64,000 nucleotides of DNA from Pleionea sediminis (GTDB lineage Bacteria; Pseudomonadota; Gammaproteobacteria; Enterobacterales; Kangiellaceae). The translations under genes were made by a program, and so were the position numbers. Within the stretch, counting starts at the first letter, position 1; each line of letters starts with the position of its first letter. The notes beneath the pieces were generated by a model. It made no database searches and was not told where the DNA came from. It worked only from the letters and a program-made list of their open reading frames with translations. Below, one piece after another: positions 20,253 through 29,966 of this stretch. The stretch covers positions 2,232,001-2,296,000 of the forward strand of contig NZ_SUNB01000001.1 in assembly GCF_007570825.1 (NCBI RefSeq). The letters are read 5' to 3'.

Positions 20253-20272
20253 ATTTTTATCATGATAAAAAT
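20253..20272. repeat. Perfect 20-bp palindrome before pnp
   Basis: ATTTTTATCATGATAAAAAT, centred between 20262 and 20263, lies 27 bp before the pnp start. It is a perfect dyad with no loop spacing, so a protein-binding site is possible; in RNA it could form a weak A/U-rich hairpin near the ribosome-binding site. Confidence 0.5.
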
Positions 20273-20299
20273 ATTGCATGAAGCAATTAAGGAAAATAT

Positions 20300-22426
20300 G
20301 TGAATCCTATAAAACGAAGTTTTGATTTTGGTGGCCGTAAGGTTACTTTGGAAACTGGAGAAATCGCTCGTCAAGCATCGAGCGCAGTGTTAGTTGATGT
20401 TGATGGTACGACTGTTCTAGTCACTGTCGTTGGTAAAAAAGAAGTTCGAGAAGGTCAAGATTTCTTCCCTCTTACCGTTAATTATCAGGAAAAAACTTAC
20501 GCAGCCGGAAAAATCCCTGGTGGCTTTTTCAAGCGTGAGGGTCGTCCTTCAGAACGAGAAACTTTGATTGCTCGTTTGGTTGACCGCCCAATTCGTCCTC
20601 TATTCCCTGATGGTTTTAAAAATGAAGTTCAAGTTATTGCAACCGTTGTTTCGATCAATCCAGATGTCGAGCCCGATATCGTAACTATGATCGGGACATC
20701 TGCAGCGCTTTCAACCTCTGGTATCCCGTTTAACGGACCGATTGGTGCTGCTCGTGTTGGTTACAAAAATGGTGAATACATTTTGAATCCTGCAATGAGC
20801 GAAATTAGCGAAAGCGAGCTTGACCTGGTTGTTGCTGGTACAGAAGACGCTGTCTTAATGGTTGAGTCCGAAGCTAAAGAACTGTCTGAATCTGTGATGT
20901 TAGGTGCTGTTATGTTCGGACACGCTGAAATGCAGGTAGCTATCAAGGCTATTCAGGAGTTTGCAAGCGAAGTGGCAACGCCAGCTTGGGATTGGCAGCC
21001 AGAAGCTGAAAACGTCTCTCTCAAAACTCGGGTTGCTGAGCTCGTTGAGTCAGAAGTTACCGAGGCTTATCAAATTGCCGATAAAATGGCTCGTAAAGAT
21101 AAATTGTCTGAGCTTAGCGAAAAAGCCGTCGAAGCGATTGCAGATGATGAAAATGGCCCAACAGCAGACGAAGTTAAAGATATGTTCCACAGTATCGAAA
21201 AATCTGTTGTTCGTTCGCGTATCGTTAATGGTTCGCCACGAATTGATGGTCGTGACAACGATATGATTCGTGCTTTATATGTAAAAACGGGCGTTCTACC
21301 GAGAGTTCATGGTTCAGCACTATTTACTCGAGGCGAAACTCAAGCGTTAGTTACTGCTACTTTGGGAACTGAGCGAGATGCTCAAATCATTGATAGCTTG
21401 TTAGGTGAGTCAAAAGACACCTTTATGTTGCACTACAATTTCCCTCCTTACTGTGTTGGTGAAACCGGAATGGTAGGAAGTCCAAAGCGACGTGAAATTG
21501 GACACGGGAAATTAGCAAAGCGCGGGCTTCAAGCCGTTGTTCCTTCATCAAGCGATTTTCCGTACACACTTCGAGTCGTTTCTGAAATTACTGAGTCAAA
21601 CGGTTCGAGCTCGATGGCTTCTGTGTGTGGAACAAGTTTAGCGTTGATGGATGCGGGTGTTCCTCTTAAAGCTCCTGTTGCGGGTATTGCGATGGGTCTA
21701 GTGAAAGAAGACGAGAAATACGTTGTTCTTTCCGACATCCTAGGTGATGAAGATCATCTCGGCGATATGGACTTTAAAGTGGCTGGTAGTGAACAAGGTG
21801 TGACTGCACTTCAAATGGATATCAAAATTGAGGGTATCACCAAAGAAATCATGGAAGTTGCTTTACATCAGGCAAAAGCAGGTCGATTGCACATTCTAAA
21901 GACTATGAATGAGGCAATTAATACTCACCGTAGTGAAATTTCATCTTACGCGCCACGTATTACTTCATTGAAAATTGACCCTGAGAAAATTTCAGAAGTT
22001 ATCGGCAAAGGTGGTTCTACCATTCGCTCCATTACGGAAGAAACTGGCGCAACAATTGAAATCGACGATGATGGTACTGTTCGTATAGCTGCTGTTGATA
22101 AATCAGCAGGCGACGCAGCGGAAAGACGTGTGAGAGATATTGTCGAAGAAATTGAGCCTGGAGCGGTCTACGACGGAAAAGTTTCGCGTATTGCGGACTT
22201 TGGTGCTTTTGTCGCTATTAAGCCTGGAAAAGACGGACTGGTACATATTTCTCAAATAGCTCACGAACGTGTAAATAAAGTGACTGATTATTTGAAAGTA
22301 GGTGACGTTGTTAAAGTAAAAGTCTTGGAGGTTGACCGTCAAGGTCGTGTGCGTTTAAGTATGAAAGAACTTCTCGATCCTCCTGCAAAAGAAACACCAG
22401 CTGAAGAGTCCAACTCTGAAGCTTAA
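20300..22426 (+). CDS. pnp: Polyribonucleotide nucleotidyltransferase (PNPase)
   Basis: Phosphate-dependent 3'-to-5' exoribonuclease and degradosome component. It is 708 residues: two RNase PH domains with an alpha-helical linker (about 1-215, 230-310 and 315-550), the KH domain with GKGG (about residue 565), and the S1 domain ending near residue 690. The start is GTG at 20300 after AAGGA. The leader carries a long stem typical of autoregulated pnp genes. A strong terminator follows. Confidence 0.97.
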   Translation: MNPIKRSFDFGGRKVTLETGEIARQASSAVLVDVDGTTVLVTVVGKKEVREGQDFFPLTVNYQEKTYAAGKIPGGFFKREGRPSERETLIARLVDRPIRPLFPDGFKNEVQVIATVVSINPDVEPDIVTMIGTSAALSTSGIPFNGPIGAARVGYKNGEYILNPAMSEISESELDLVVAGTEDAVLMVESEAKELSESVMLGAVMFGHAEMQVAIKAIQEFASEVATPAWDWQPEAENVSLKTRVAELVESEVTEAYQIADKMARKDKLSELSEKAVEAIADDENGPTADEVKDMFHSIEKSVVRSRIVNGSPRIDGRDNDMIRALYVKTGVLPRVHGSALFTRGETQALVTATLGTERDAQIIDSLLGESKDTFMLHYNFPPYCVGETGMVGSPKRREIGHGKLAKRGLQAVVPSSSDFPYTLRVVSEITESNGSSSMASVCGTSLALMDAGVPLKAPVAGIAMGLVKEDEKYVVLSDILGDEDHLGDMDFKVAGSEQGVTALQMDIKIEGITKEIMEVALHQAKAGRLHILKTMNEAINTHRSEISSYAPRITSLKIDPEKISEVIGKGGSTIRSITEETGATIEIDDDGTVRIAAVDKSAGDAAERRVRDIVEEIEPGAVYDGKVSRIADFGAFVAIKPGKDGLVHISQIAHERVNKVTDYLKVGDVVKVKVLEVDRQGRVRLSMKELLDPPAKETPAEESNSEA

Positions 22427-22445
22427 TGTTTCAATCTATCTTAGG

Positions 22446-22473
22446 AAAAGGCGACCATTGGGTCGCCTTTTTT
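22446..22473 (+). terminator. Rho-independent terminator after pnp
   Basis: AAAAGGCGACC (22446-22456) pairs over 11 bp with GGTCGCCTTTT (22461-22471) around an ATTG loop, ending in a T run. Confidence 0.9.
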
Positions 22474-22549
22474 GTTAGTAATGCTTGGCAAAGCTTTTGG
22501 AAAGTATCATTATTAGTTCAAATTTTTAAATACCCTGTAGGAAATTCAG

Positions 22550-25369
22550 TTGTTAAAGCTTATTCGTTGGATATTCATTTTTTTTATAGGTAATACCTGG
22601 TCTTTAGAGCCTTCTTTGAATTGGAAAACACTCGAGAGTGAACACTTTTACATTCATTTCTCGGAAAATGACGAAGCGCTAGCCAAAGAAACCGCAAATA
22701 AAGCTGAGCAAATTCATCGTCAACTAAAAAAGCAATTGTTGTGGGAGCCAGATGAGAAAACTCATTTAATACTTTCTGACCATACTGATGTCGCTAATGG
22801 CTATGCGACTCCTTTTCCTTTTAACCGCTCAGTTCTATTTGTCCATCCTCCAGAAGCTGGAGCCATGGATTTTCACTCTTGGTTATCGATGCTAATTACA
22901 CATGAATATACTCATATTTTACATCTGGACCAAACGGAAGGAGCGCCCAAGTTTTTACGGCGCATCTTCGGTCGACATGGACTTTTGTTCCCAAATGCGT
23001 ATCAGCCTAGTTGGTTAATTGAGGGCTTCGCAACTTATAAAGAAACTGACTTTGAAAAGAGAATAGGTCGCGGTCAAAGTACGTTGTTTAAAATGATGAT
23101 GCAAGAAGAAGTTGAGCATGGTTTTAAATCGATCGATGAAATTAATATGTCAAGTCCCAGTTGGCCTCTCAATGCTCGATATTTGTATGGTTATTATTTT
23201 TTTGAATTTTTAGAGAGTGAATTTGGTAACGAAAAAGTTCAGCAATATATTTCTAATTATGGCGATAATATTTTTCCTTTTTTATTAAATACAAATGCGA
23301 ATAATGTTATCGGAAAAGATATGACGGAACTTTGGCAAGCGTTTAATATTTATTTAAAAACAAAGTTCCAAAATGATACTCATCTTCATTTACGAAATTT
23401 AACGAAAGACGGTTTTTTCAAGTCTGATATTGCTAGCGATGGGAAAGGTGCCGTTTATTGGTCTGGTTATGATGGATATCACGAGCCTCGATTATCAAGA
23501 ATTAATAAGGATGAAAGCATTGAGCATTTAATTGAATTGAATTCGTTGGCTTCGCTTGATTATCACTCTTCTAACGGGGTGCTTATTGCTCAGCCCGAAG
23601 TATGTGATGAATATAACTTATATTTTGATCTTTATATTTTTATGCCAGAGACCAATTCTTTGAATCGACTTACGCACTGCTCACGGTATTCTGAAGCGAT
23701 CTGGTCAAAAAATGGTAAGTTTATCTATGCTCTAAAGGCCGAATCTGGAAAGTTTCAGATCGATCAATTGGATTCTTCGGGCAAACATTTAAAGATGATT
23801 TGGAAAAGTCCGGATCTTAGAGTGGTATCTGGCATTGATATTGATTCAAAAAACGAAAAGTTAATAGCAAGCGTTCAGAGAGTCGATGAAAACAGAGCGA
23901 ATATAGAAGAGTTCGCCATAGTTAATAAACGTTGGCGAAAAGTTATCAGTGATAAAGCCAATCAACGTTATGCGAGCTTTATAAGTGATGATGTAATTCG
24001 CTTCTCAAGTGACCGAAGTGGACGATATCAATTGTACGACTTTGATATGGCAGATAATCGGCTTTATCTACTTAATGCTTTTACTAACGCCAGCTTATTT
24101 CAACATGATGTACTAAATGAAAAAGTATATAGCTTAGAATATACAGCCTATGGATATGAAATTGTAAAGTATTCACCAGTAAAACAAGTTGTCAACTTTC
24201 AAAATAACATTGGTCAAAATGAAATAACTATTAAGCCAGAAGCTAAAATTAGTTATGATAAAAACAAGCCATTAAAAATATCCGATTACTCTCCGCTCAA
24301 AACATTAAAGCCAACTTATTGGACACCATTTGCAATCGGTAATGATAATACCTTAGAAATAGGTGCATCTACGAATGGTCAGGACGCTCTTGAAAATCAT
24401 TACTACCAAGTTGCTGCAAGCATTGAGTTAGAAAGATACCTACCGAACATTTTGATGAGCTATCAGTATGACCATAGCTTTCGATTATCACTCTCACACT
24501 ATCATGACATTAATGACGATGATATTGACTCAACATCCGATTTTGTTGAGCAAAACACAGATGTTCTGATGAGTTATAGCTTTCCTATATCATCGATACA
24601 GTCGCGATGGAATTTTGAATTAGCAATAGGCTCTGACACCGAAAGACAGTATCTCTGGTATCAGGATGACCTGTTGTTTATTCGTGATACTAATGAAATT
24701 TTAGGTGGTTTAAGAATTGCTTATGATTCAACAAATCATTATTTACGTTCGATAAGTATTAGCGATGGTCGACAGGTTAAATTTGCAGTTGGAACGGGTG
24801 ACTTGTTTGATAGTGACTTTCTTGGTAACAAAGCGCTGGTCGATTGGCGAGAGTTTTTTCAGCTTTACAAAGAAAATGTGCTTGCTCTTCGGTTTCTTGC
24901 TGGTAGTGGTGAATTAGATACAAAGCCATTTAGAGCAGGAGGAAATTTTAGTGCTCCTTACTTTATTTCTTCTAACTCATTCATTGAAGACAGATATGCG
25001 TTCCGCGGATATCCCGATTTTAGTGACTTTCTAACTGGTCGGCATTTGAGGCTATTTTCTGCTGAGTGGCGCTTTCCAATATGGCACATTGAAAGAACGT
25101 TAATGTCTCCACCGGTTGGTATAGAGGAAGTTTCAGGAAAGTTTTTTTACGATAAAGCTCGGGTGTATGGTCATCGAGACGCAGTAGTTAATGCTTATCC
25201 TTCTATTAACTTACGAGATCGGGAGTACGAATCCAGAGGTGTCGAAATTCTTTCACAATTTCGGTTATTTTATTATTTGCCTATCAATGTTCGGCTTGGG
25301 TATGCCGAAGCTCTTGATCCTTTAATTGGTGGGGAGGAGGTCTACGTGAGTATTGGAACCTCCTTTTGA
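22550..25369 (+). CDS. Secreted zinc-peptidase-like / beta-propeller / outer-membrane barrel protein
   Basis: A 939-residue envelope protein of no recognised name. It starts at TTG 22550, 7 nt after AGGA, with a short signal peptide (hydrophobic residues about 5-16). Residues 110-165 carry a gluzincin zinc site: HEYTH (His118, Glu119, His122) and, 36 residues on, the motif PSWLIEGFATY with Glu158 as third ligand. Residues 290-560 look like TolB/PD40 propeller blades (for example SDRSGRYQLYDFDMADNRLY). From about 600 to the end, alternating aromatic strands and a final Phe (YVSIGTSF) suggest an outer-membrane barrel related to the D15/Omp85 C-terminal region. The design predicts a peptidase held at the outer membrane; substrate unknown. 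It is monocistronic after the pnp terminator. Confidence 0.75.
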   Translation: MLKLIRWIFIFFIGNTWSLEPSLNWKTLESEHFYIHFSENDEALAKETANKAEQIHRQLKKQLLWEPDEKTHLILSDHTDVANGYATPFPFNRSVLFVHPPEAGAMDFHSWLSMLITHEYTHILHLDQTEGAPKFLRRIFGRHGLLFPNAYQPSWLIEGFATYKETDFEKRIGRGQSTLFKMMMQEEVEHGFKSIDEINMSSPSWPLNARYLYGYYFFEFLESEFGNEKVQQYISNYGDNIFPFLLNTNANNVIGKDMTELWQAFNIYLKTKFQNDTHLHLRNLTKDGFFKSDIASDGKGAVYWSGYDGYHEPRLSRINKDESIEHLIELNSLASLDYHSSNGVLIAQPEVCDEYNLYFDLYIFMPETNSLNRLTHCSRYSEAIWSKNGKFIYALKAESGKFQIDQLDSSGKHLKMIWKSPDLRVVSGIDIDSKNEKLIASVQRVDENRANIEEFAIVNKRWRKVISDKANQRYASFISDDVIRFSSDRSGRYQLYDFDMADNRLYLLNAFTNASLFQHDVLNEKVYSLEYTAYGYEIVKYSPVKQVVNFQNNIGQNEITIKPEAKISYDKNKPLKISDYSPLKTLKPTYWTPFAIGNDNTLEIGASTNGQDALENHYYQVAASIELERYLPNILMSYQYDHSFRLSLSHYHDINDDDIDSTSDFVEQNTDVLMSYSFPISSIQSRWNFELAIGSDTERQYLWYQDDLLFIRDTNEILGGLRIAYDSTNHYLRSISISDGRQVKFAVGTGDLFDSDFLGNKALVDWREFFQLYKENVLALRFLAGSGELDTKPFRAGGNFSAPYFISSNSFIEDRYAFRGYPDFSDFLTGRHLRLFSAEWRFPIWHIERTLMSPPVGIEEVSGKFFYDKARVYGHRDAVVNAYPSINLRDREYESRGVEILSQFRLFYYLPINVRLGYAEALDPLIGGEEVYVSIGTSF

Positions 25370-25447
25370 AATAAACAATAAACATTCAATATTTAATCAT
25401 TTGTTTCTTTTGATGAGTTCCTTTAGATTGAGTGTAAAGGAGGAGAT

Positions 25448-25942
25448 ATGAATAAGATACTTTTTATTGTCATGGTTTTTCTTAGTTTGAATCTAAGTGC
25501 CAAGAAGCCATGTGATAGCGAAGAATACAAACAGTTTGATTTTTGGGTTGGAACTTGGGATGTCTATTCCAGAGATGGCAAGAAAGTAGGCGTTAATCGT
25601 ATTTCAAAAGAGTTGGGTGGGTGTATCCTTAAAGAACACTATACGACAGATAAGGGATTCGAAGGAAAGAGTTTCAATATTTTTGATGTTAATCACAATA
25701 CTTGGCATCAAACATGGGTTGATAATAGTGGGACATTACTCAAATTAGATGGTAAGTGGAATGGTACAGTGATGACATTAAAGGGAGAAGGCAAAAATAA
25801 GGAGGGTAAAAAGGTGATTCATCGAATCGAGTGGAAACCCAAAAAGAATGGTGATGTCCATCAAGTCTGGGATTCTTCTATTGATAAAGGGCTACATTGG
25901 AGTAGTGTTTTTTATGGCGTTTACCAGAAACAAAAGCAATAA
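25448..25942 (+). CDS. Secreted DUF1579-like protein
   Basis: 164 residues with a signal peptide (MNKILFIVMVFLSLNLSA) followed by a beta-rich domain. QFDFWVGTWDVYSRDGKK and TWHQTWVDNSG resemble the DUF1579 family of lipocalin-like proteins, whose function is not known. Two cysteines (in KKPCDSEE and GGCILKE) could form a disulfide in the periplasm. AAAGGAGGAG gives a very strong ribosome-binding site. It is convergent with the next gene with only 2 bp between stops. Confidence 0.65.
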   Translation: MNKILFIVMVFLSLNLSAKKPCDSEEYKQFDFWVGTWDVYSRDGKKVGVNRISKELGGCILKEHYTTDKGFEGKSFNIFDVNHNTWHQTWVDNSGTLLKLDGKWNGTVMTLKGEGKNKEGKKVIHRIEWKPKKNGDVHQVWDSSIDKGLHWSSVFYGVYQKQKQ

Positions 25943-25944
25943 AG

Positions 25945-26361
25945 TTAACGACTCGCTTTTGGTGTCTCAACATTATGGCCCTCTGTTTCCAGGGCCTTAA
26001 TTGCTTTTTGGAAATTTGAACTGGAAACCAAAAGGTAATCTGTATTAAACGTTGATAAAGCAAACAAACTTATCGTATGTTCAGCTAAGCATTGGCTAAG
26101 CTGAGACATTACTCCAATCATATTTAAGTCCAAAACCTGATTTACTTTTAGGGCTCGCCAATAACTACTTTTTTCCAGAATAATATCGGAAAAACTCTCC
26201 AATATTTCAGTTGGGGCAATCAACGAAATCTCATCGTTTGTGAGACTCAAACTTATAAGTTCGCTTTTACACTGAGTAATGTCTATTGGAGCAGATAATT
26301 TTGCTATTACCAGCTCTACATCAAGCGCTAATAAATTAAGCTGGTGTTTATTATTTATCAT
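25945..26361 (-). CDS. ACT-domain protein (ACT_7/CASTOR-like)
   Basis: 138-residue cytoplasmic protein. The pattern of an early beta strand (LALDVELVIAKLSAP), then SLTNDEISLIAP and a C-terminal ALSTFNTDYLLVSSSNFQKAIKALETEGH resembles small proteins with two ACT-type small-molecule-binding folds, the group that includes aspartate-kinase-like regulatory domains. No catalytic domain is attached. It overlaps the acpH stop by 4 bp on the minus strand, so the two are co-translated. Amino-acid sensing is inferred from the fold, not from direct evidence. Confidence 0.6.
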   Translation of the reverse strand: MINNKHQLNLLALDVELVIAKLSAPIDITQCKSELISLSLTNDEISLIAPTEILESFSDIILEKSSYWRALKVNQVLDLNMIGVMSQLSQCLAEHTISLFALSTFNTDYLLVSSSNFQKAIKALETEGHNVETPKASR

Positions 26362-26960
26362 AGTGATTGAGTATCAATTGTTTTCTTAATAAAAGTATCG
26401 GAAAAACTCAGCATTTCAAAGTAAACTGCATCAAAGTTAGTCGCAATAAAATTTTGGTGTTTTTTCAGTTCTTCGAGAGCTTCGATGAGTTTTTCGCTGT
26501 GTTTTAAGCGCTTTGATACTAATTGCACATTGTTATTGATGTGTTTTTCTTTTTGATAACGAATGAATAGAGATTCTGCGATGAGGTAATCAAAGAATCT
26601 TTTTTGAGTAGCCGGTACCCAAGTCCATTGAGATTTAATTGTTTTATTTATGACCGTTTGAAATTGGCTTAAAGGCTGTGAATAAAAGTGCGTCCAGCGG
26701 TTAGCGAGAAGGTGATCAAACCAAAAATCAATGACGATTCCCGCGTACCTCCTAGTTCCTTGAGGAAATCGCTCTCGAATAGCCCTGACTTTCGTATGCT
26801 CATCGAAGAAGCTGTCGATGGCGCGATGGAGCTTAATGCCAGTCGCGATATTATCAGGGTAGCGTGTCAAGTCGGGACCTCGGACGTGGTCACCGATGAT
26901 ATTGCCAAATATTACATCAGGAATATTATTAGATAATGCGGCATGAGCCAGGTAATTCAT
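26358..26960 (-). CDS. acpH: Acyl carrier protein phosphodiesterase
   Basis: Predicted to remove the 4'-phosphopantetheine arm from holo-ACP. It is 200 residues of the AcpH family (HD-like fold, related to SpoT), with the family start MNYLAHAALS, the metal-site region FGNIIGDHVRGPDL, GIKLHRAIDSFFDEH and FWFDHLLANRW. It starts at 26960 and overlaps the downstream ACT-domain gene by 4 bp. The start faces the divergent small acidic protein gene 77 bp away. Confidence 0.88.
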   Translation of the reverse strand: MNYLAHAALSNNIPDVIFGNIIGDHVRGPDLTRYPDNIATGIKLHRAIDSFFDEHTKVRAIRERFPQGTRRYAGIVIDFWFDHLLANRWTHFYSQPLSQFQTVINKTIKSQWTWVPATQKRFFDYLIAESLFIRYQKEKHINNNVQLVSKRLKHSEKLIEALEELKKHQNFIATNFDAVYFEMLSFSDTFIKKTIDTQSL

Positions 26961-27037
26961 TAATTTTCTCTAAGAAATTGGAAACTTACGATGAATCTTT
27001 CTATGCTTATCTTAGCCTATTTGTAATTGAGGTAACT

Positions 27038-27385
27038 ATGGCAAGTTGGATTAACGAGCCTTGCTTAGAAATTCTCCGTAAAATCAATGATGTACCTAAC
27101 GATGATGGCCGAGAAAATAAGCAACTTAAAATACTGATTAATGGATTTGCAGACCTGAATAAGGAAATGATGCGGCGTGCTGCTGAAAACGCACGTGCCC
27201 AATTTAGCGAACTTTCGACTGAGGAAGAGCCAAAAGCGCCTGAGAAGAAGCAAGCTAAGAAGCCAGAAGAGCCCTCCAAAGCCCAAGAAGATTTAGATGA
27301 TTCGCCCGATTTGGACGATTTTGACTCGTTTGACGAAGAGTTGGACATGATTGAGCAAACTCTTATTCGCTCGATCGGTGATTAA
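27038..27385 (+). CDS. Small acidic protein of unknown function
   Basis: 115 residues, not recognised. The N-terminal half is helical and mixed-charge (MASWINEPCLEILRKINDVP then KILINGFADLNKEMMRRAAENA); the centre is Lys/Pro/Glu-rich (about 60-82) and the end is strongly acidic with many Asp and Glu (about 83-105). No signal peptide or membrane segment. The ATG at 27038 follows GAGG at 27029-27032; the frame is open further upstream but that part overlaps acpH and looks non-coding. It lies just before the miaB operon but has that operon's promoter after its stop. Confidence 0.6.
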   Translation: MASWINEPCLEILRKINDVPNDDGRENKQLKILINGFADLNKEMMRRAAENARAQFSELSTEEEPKAPEKKQAKKPEEPSKAQEDLDDSPDLDDFDSFDEELDMIEQTLIRSIGD

Positions 27386-27432
27386 ACCTCTCAACAATCG
27401 AGCCGAACGGCTGGTGTTCGTAATTTAACCTT

Positions 27433-27441
27433 TGATATAAT
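27433..27441 (+). promoter_or_regulatory. Extended -10 promoter for the miaB operon
   Basis: TGATATAAT (27433-27441) is a perfect extended -10 element (TGnTATAAT) about 140 bp before miaB. The -35 region is poor, which extended -10 promoters tolerate. Confidence 0.6.
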
Positions 27442-27578
27442 CGCCGCCTTTCTGAAATGTGACGTTTGTTTTTGGGGACTTTTGTGCCCGAAAATACGCA
27501 CATCAGCGTTGAATTTATAAATGTTGAATGAATCAGCATGCGACTTTGGCCATTGGGTCAAAAAGGTGTAGTAAAGTT

Positions 27579-28904
27579 ATGGCGAAAAAGCTGTATATCA
27601 AAACTTGGGGCTGTCAGATGAACGAATACGATTCATCAAGGATGGCTGATTTATTAAATGAGACACATGAGCTCGAAGTGACAGATAATCCCGATGAGGC
27701 TGATGTTTTATTACTAAACACCTGTTCAATAAGAGAAAAAGCTCAAGAAAAAGTCTTTTCGCAGCTGGGTCAATGGAAAAACCTTAAAGAAAGTAAGCCT
27801 GATTTAGTTATTGGGGTTGGTGGCTGTGTCGCAAGTCAGGAAGGCGACGCAATTCGATCTCGAGCACCTCATGTTGACATGGTATTTGGACCGCAAACTC
27901 TTCATCGTATTCCTGAAATGATGGAGTCGGTAAAGACCAACAATGCCTCTGTGGTTGATATTACGTTCCCTGAAATTGAAAAATTTGACCGTTTGCCAGA
28001 GCCAAAGGCTAATGGTGTCTCTGCTTTTGTTTCCATTATGGAAGGGTGTAGCAAATATTGTACATTTTGTGTTGTTCCCTATACTCGCGGCGAAGAAGTG
28101 AGTCGGCCCTTTGATGATGTCATTGCAGAAGTGGTTGAATTGGCTGAACAAGGAGTTCGTGAGATTAATTTGTTAGGTCAGAATGTGAATGCTTATCGAG
28201 GAGAGACTCACGATGGTCGCATTGCTGACTTGGCGGAGCTCATCACTTATGTTGCCGCAATCGAGGGAATTGATCGAATCCGGTTCACCACATCTCACCC
28301 AGTGGAGTTTTCCGACAGTTTGATAGAAGTTTATGGTGAAGTGCCTGAGTTAGTGAGCCATTTACATTTGCCTGTTCAAAGTGGTTCAAACTCAGTTTTG
28401 ACCGCTATGAAGCGAGGCCATACTCGCGATGAATATTTAAGTAAAATCAATCGTTTAAAAGCTATTCGACCGGGCATTAGTTTGTCTTCCGATTTTATAA
28501 TTGGCTTTCCGGGAGAAACGGATCAAGATTTCCAGGATACGATGGACTTGATTGCTGAAGTTGGTTTTGATTACAGCTTTAGTTTTATTTACAGCGAAAG
28601 ACCGGGTACGCCAGCGGCAGAATTGGACGATGAAACTCAGCTTGATGTAAAAAAGAGTCGTTTGCAATTGCTGCAGCAGAGAATTAATCAACAGACCCAG
28701 GCTATTAGTCGAAAATTAGTTGGAACGAAACAAAAGGTGCTCGTTGAGGGTCCAAGTAAGAAAGATATTATGCAACTGAGTGGCCGAACTGAATGTAATC
28801 GAGTTGTTAACTTCACTGGCCCACACAAACTCATCGGTGACTTTGCCGAAGTGATTGTAACTGAAGCTTTGCCAAACTCCTTGCGAGCGGAATTAGCGCA
28901 ATAA
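27579..28904 (+). CDS. miaB: tRNA-2-methylthio-N6-isopentenyladenosine synthase MiaB
   Basis: Radical-SAM methylthiotransferase that adds the 2-methylthio group to i6A37 of tRNAs. It is 441 residues from ATG 27579: an N-terminal UPF0004 domain ([19 protein letters not shown]), the radical-SAM cluster motif CSKYCTFC (Cys157/161/164), and a C-terminal TRAM domain (about 380-440). The frame is open 51 bp further upstream, but [15 protein letters not shown] is the normal family start. It heads the miaB-ybeZ-ybeY-corC-lnt operon. Confidence 0.97.
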   Translation: MAKKLYIKTWGCQMNEYDSSRMADLLNETHELEVTDNPDEADVLLLNTCSIREKAQEKVFSQLGQWKNLKESKPDLVIGVGGCVASQEGDAIRSRAPHVDMVFGPQTLHRIPEMMESVKTNNASVVDITFPEIEKFDRLPEPKANGVSAFVSIMEGCSKYCTFCVVPYTRGEEVSRPFDDVIAEVVELAEQGVREINLLGQNVNAYRGETHDGRIADLAELITYVAAIEGIDRIRFTTSHPVEFSDSLIEVYGEVPELVSHLHLPVQSGSNSVLTAMKRGHTRDEYLSKINRLKAIRPGISLSSDFIIGFPGETDQDFQDTMDLIAEVGFDYSFSFIYSERPGTPAAELDDETQLDVKKSRLQLLQQRINQQTQAISRKLVGTKQKVLVEGPSKKDIMQLSGRTECNRVVNFTGPHKLIGDFAEVIVTEALPNSLRAELAQ

Positions 28905-28931
28905 CTTTTATTTTGAAAAGAGAGTATTTTT

Positions 28932-29966
28932 TTGACAGAAACTAGCAGTATACAGTTTATTTTAGAACCCGCAGATAACGACCGATTGGCAAATTTGTGC
29001 GGTTATTTGGATGAAAATTTTCGTTTAATCGAACGGCGACTTGGAATTGAAGTTAATAATCGTGGAAATAATTTTCAGTTAATTGGCGAAACGGCAAATA
29101 TAAAAGCTGGGCGAGATGTTATTGAAGAACTTTTCAAGGAAACGCTCGGCAAAGACGCGTTAAATGCTGAAACTGTTCATATCGTCTTGCAGACTAAAGC
29201 GAATCAACTGAAAGATGAGAAAGATTCGAAAAAACAAGACGATGTTGTGATTACTACCAAACGAGGTTTAATTCGTCCACGAGGCTATAACCAGAAAAAA
29301 TACGTCGAGCGAATTGTATCCAATGATATCAGTTTTGGTATTGGGCCAGCGGGAACGGGAAAAACTTATTTAGCGGTGGCTGCCGCGGTCGATGCGCTGG
29401 AGCGTCAAGAAGTTCGACGGATTATTTTAACTCGACCAGCTGTTGAAGCGGGCGAGCGGCTCGGGTTTCTTCCTGGCGATCTGAATCAAAAGGTCGACCC
29501 TTATTTGCGGCCTTTGTATGATGCTTTATACGAAATGCTGGGCTTTGAACGAGTTGCTAAGTTGATGGAGCGAAATGTCATTGAAGTTGCACCCTTGGCT
29601 TACATGCGGGGTCGTACGCTGAATGAAGCTTTTATAATTCTGGATGAAAGTCAAAATACGACCGCAGAACAAATGAAAATGTTGTTAACGCGTATTGGGT
29701 TTGGATCGAAAGCTGTTATTACTGGTGATATTACTCAGGTGGATTTGCCTCGCGGTACCCGTTCTGGGTTGCGTCAGGCAATCGAGGTGTTGAGTGATGT
29801 TAAAGACATCAGCTTCACATTTTTCCAATCGAATGATGTCGTTCGGCACCCGGTAGTGCAGCGTGTTGTTCGTGCTTATGAAAAGTTCGATGCCACTGCA
29901 GAGGGAAACTCAGCTAAGAGCGAGCATTCAAATAAGACCAAGCAAGGTGAGCGACATGCATCTTGA
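28932..29966 (+). CDS. ybeZ: PhoH-like ATPase YbeZ
   Basis: Cytoplasmic PhoH-family NTPase thought to act with the endoribonuclease YbeY in RNA metabolism. It is 344 residues: an N-terminal KH-like region, then the PhoH domain with Walker A GPAGTGKT (138-145), the RPAVEAGERLGFLPGD segment and a Walker B-like FIILDESQN. The start is TTG at 28932. Its last 11 bp overlap the start of ybeY, supporting translational coupling. Confidence 0.95.
   Translation: MTETSSIQFILEPADNDRLANLCGYLDENFRLIERRLGIEVNNRGNNFQLIGETANIKAGRDVIEELFKETLGKDALNAETVHIVLQTKANQLKDEKDSKKQDDVVITTKRGLIRPRGYNQKKYVERIVSNDISFGIGPAGTGKTYLAVAAAVDALERQEVRRIILTRPAVEAGERLGFLPGDLNQKVDPYLRPLYDALYEMLGFERVAKLMERNVIEVAPLAYMRGRTLNEAFIILDESQNTTAEQMKMLLTRIGFGSKAVITGDITQVDLPRGTRSGLRQAIEVLSDVKDISFTFFQSNDVVRHPVVQRVVRAYEKFDATAEGNSAKSEHSNKTKQGERHAS

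Noticed and set aside
26688-26936. Plus-strand open frame opposite acpH
   Set aside because: It lies wholly within the well-supported acpH gene on the other strand.
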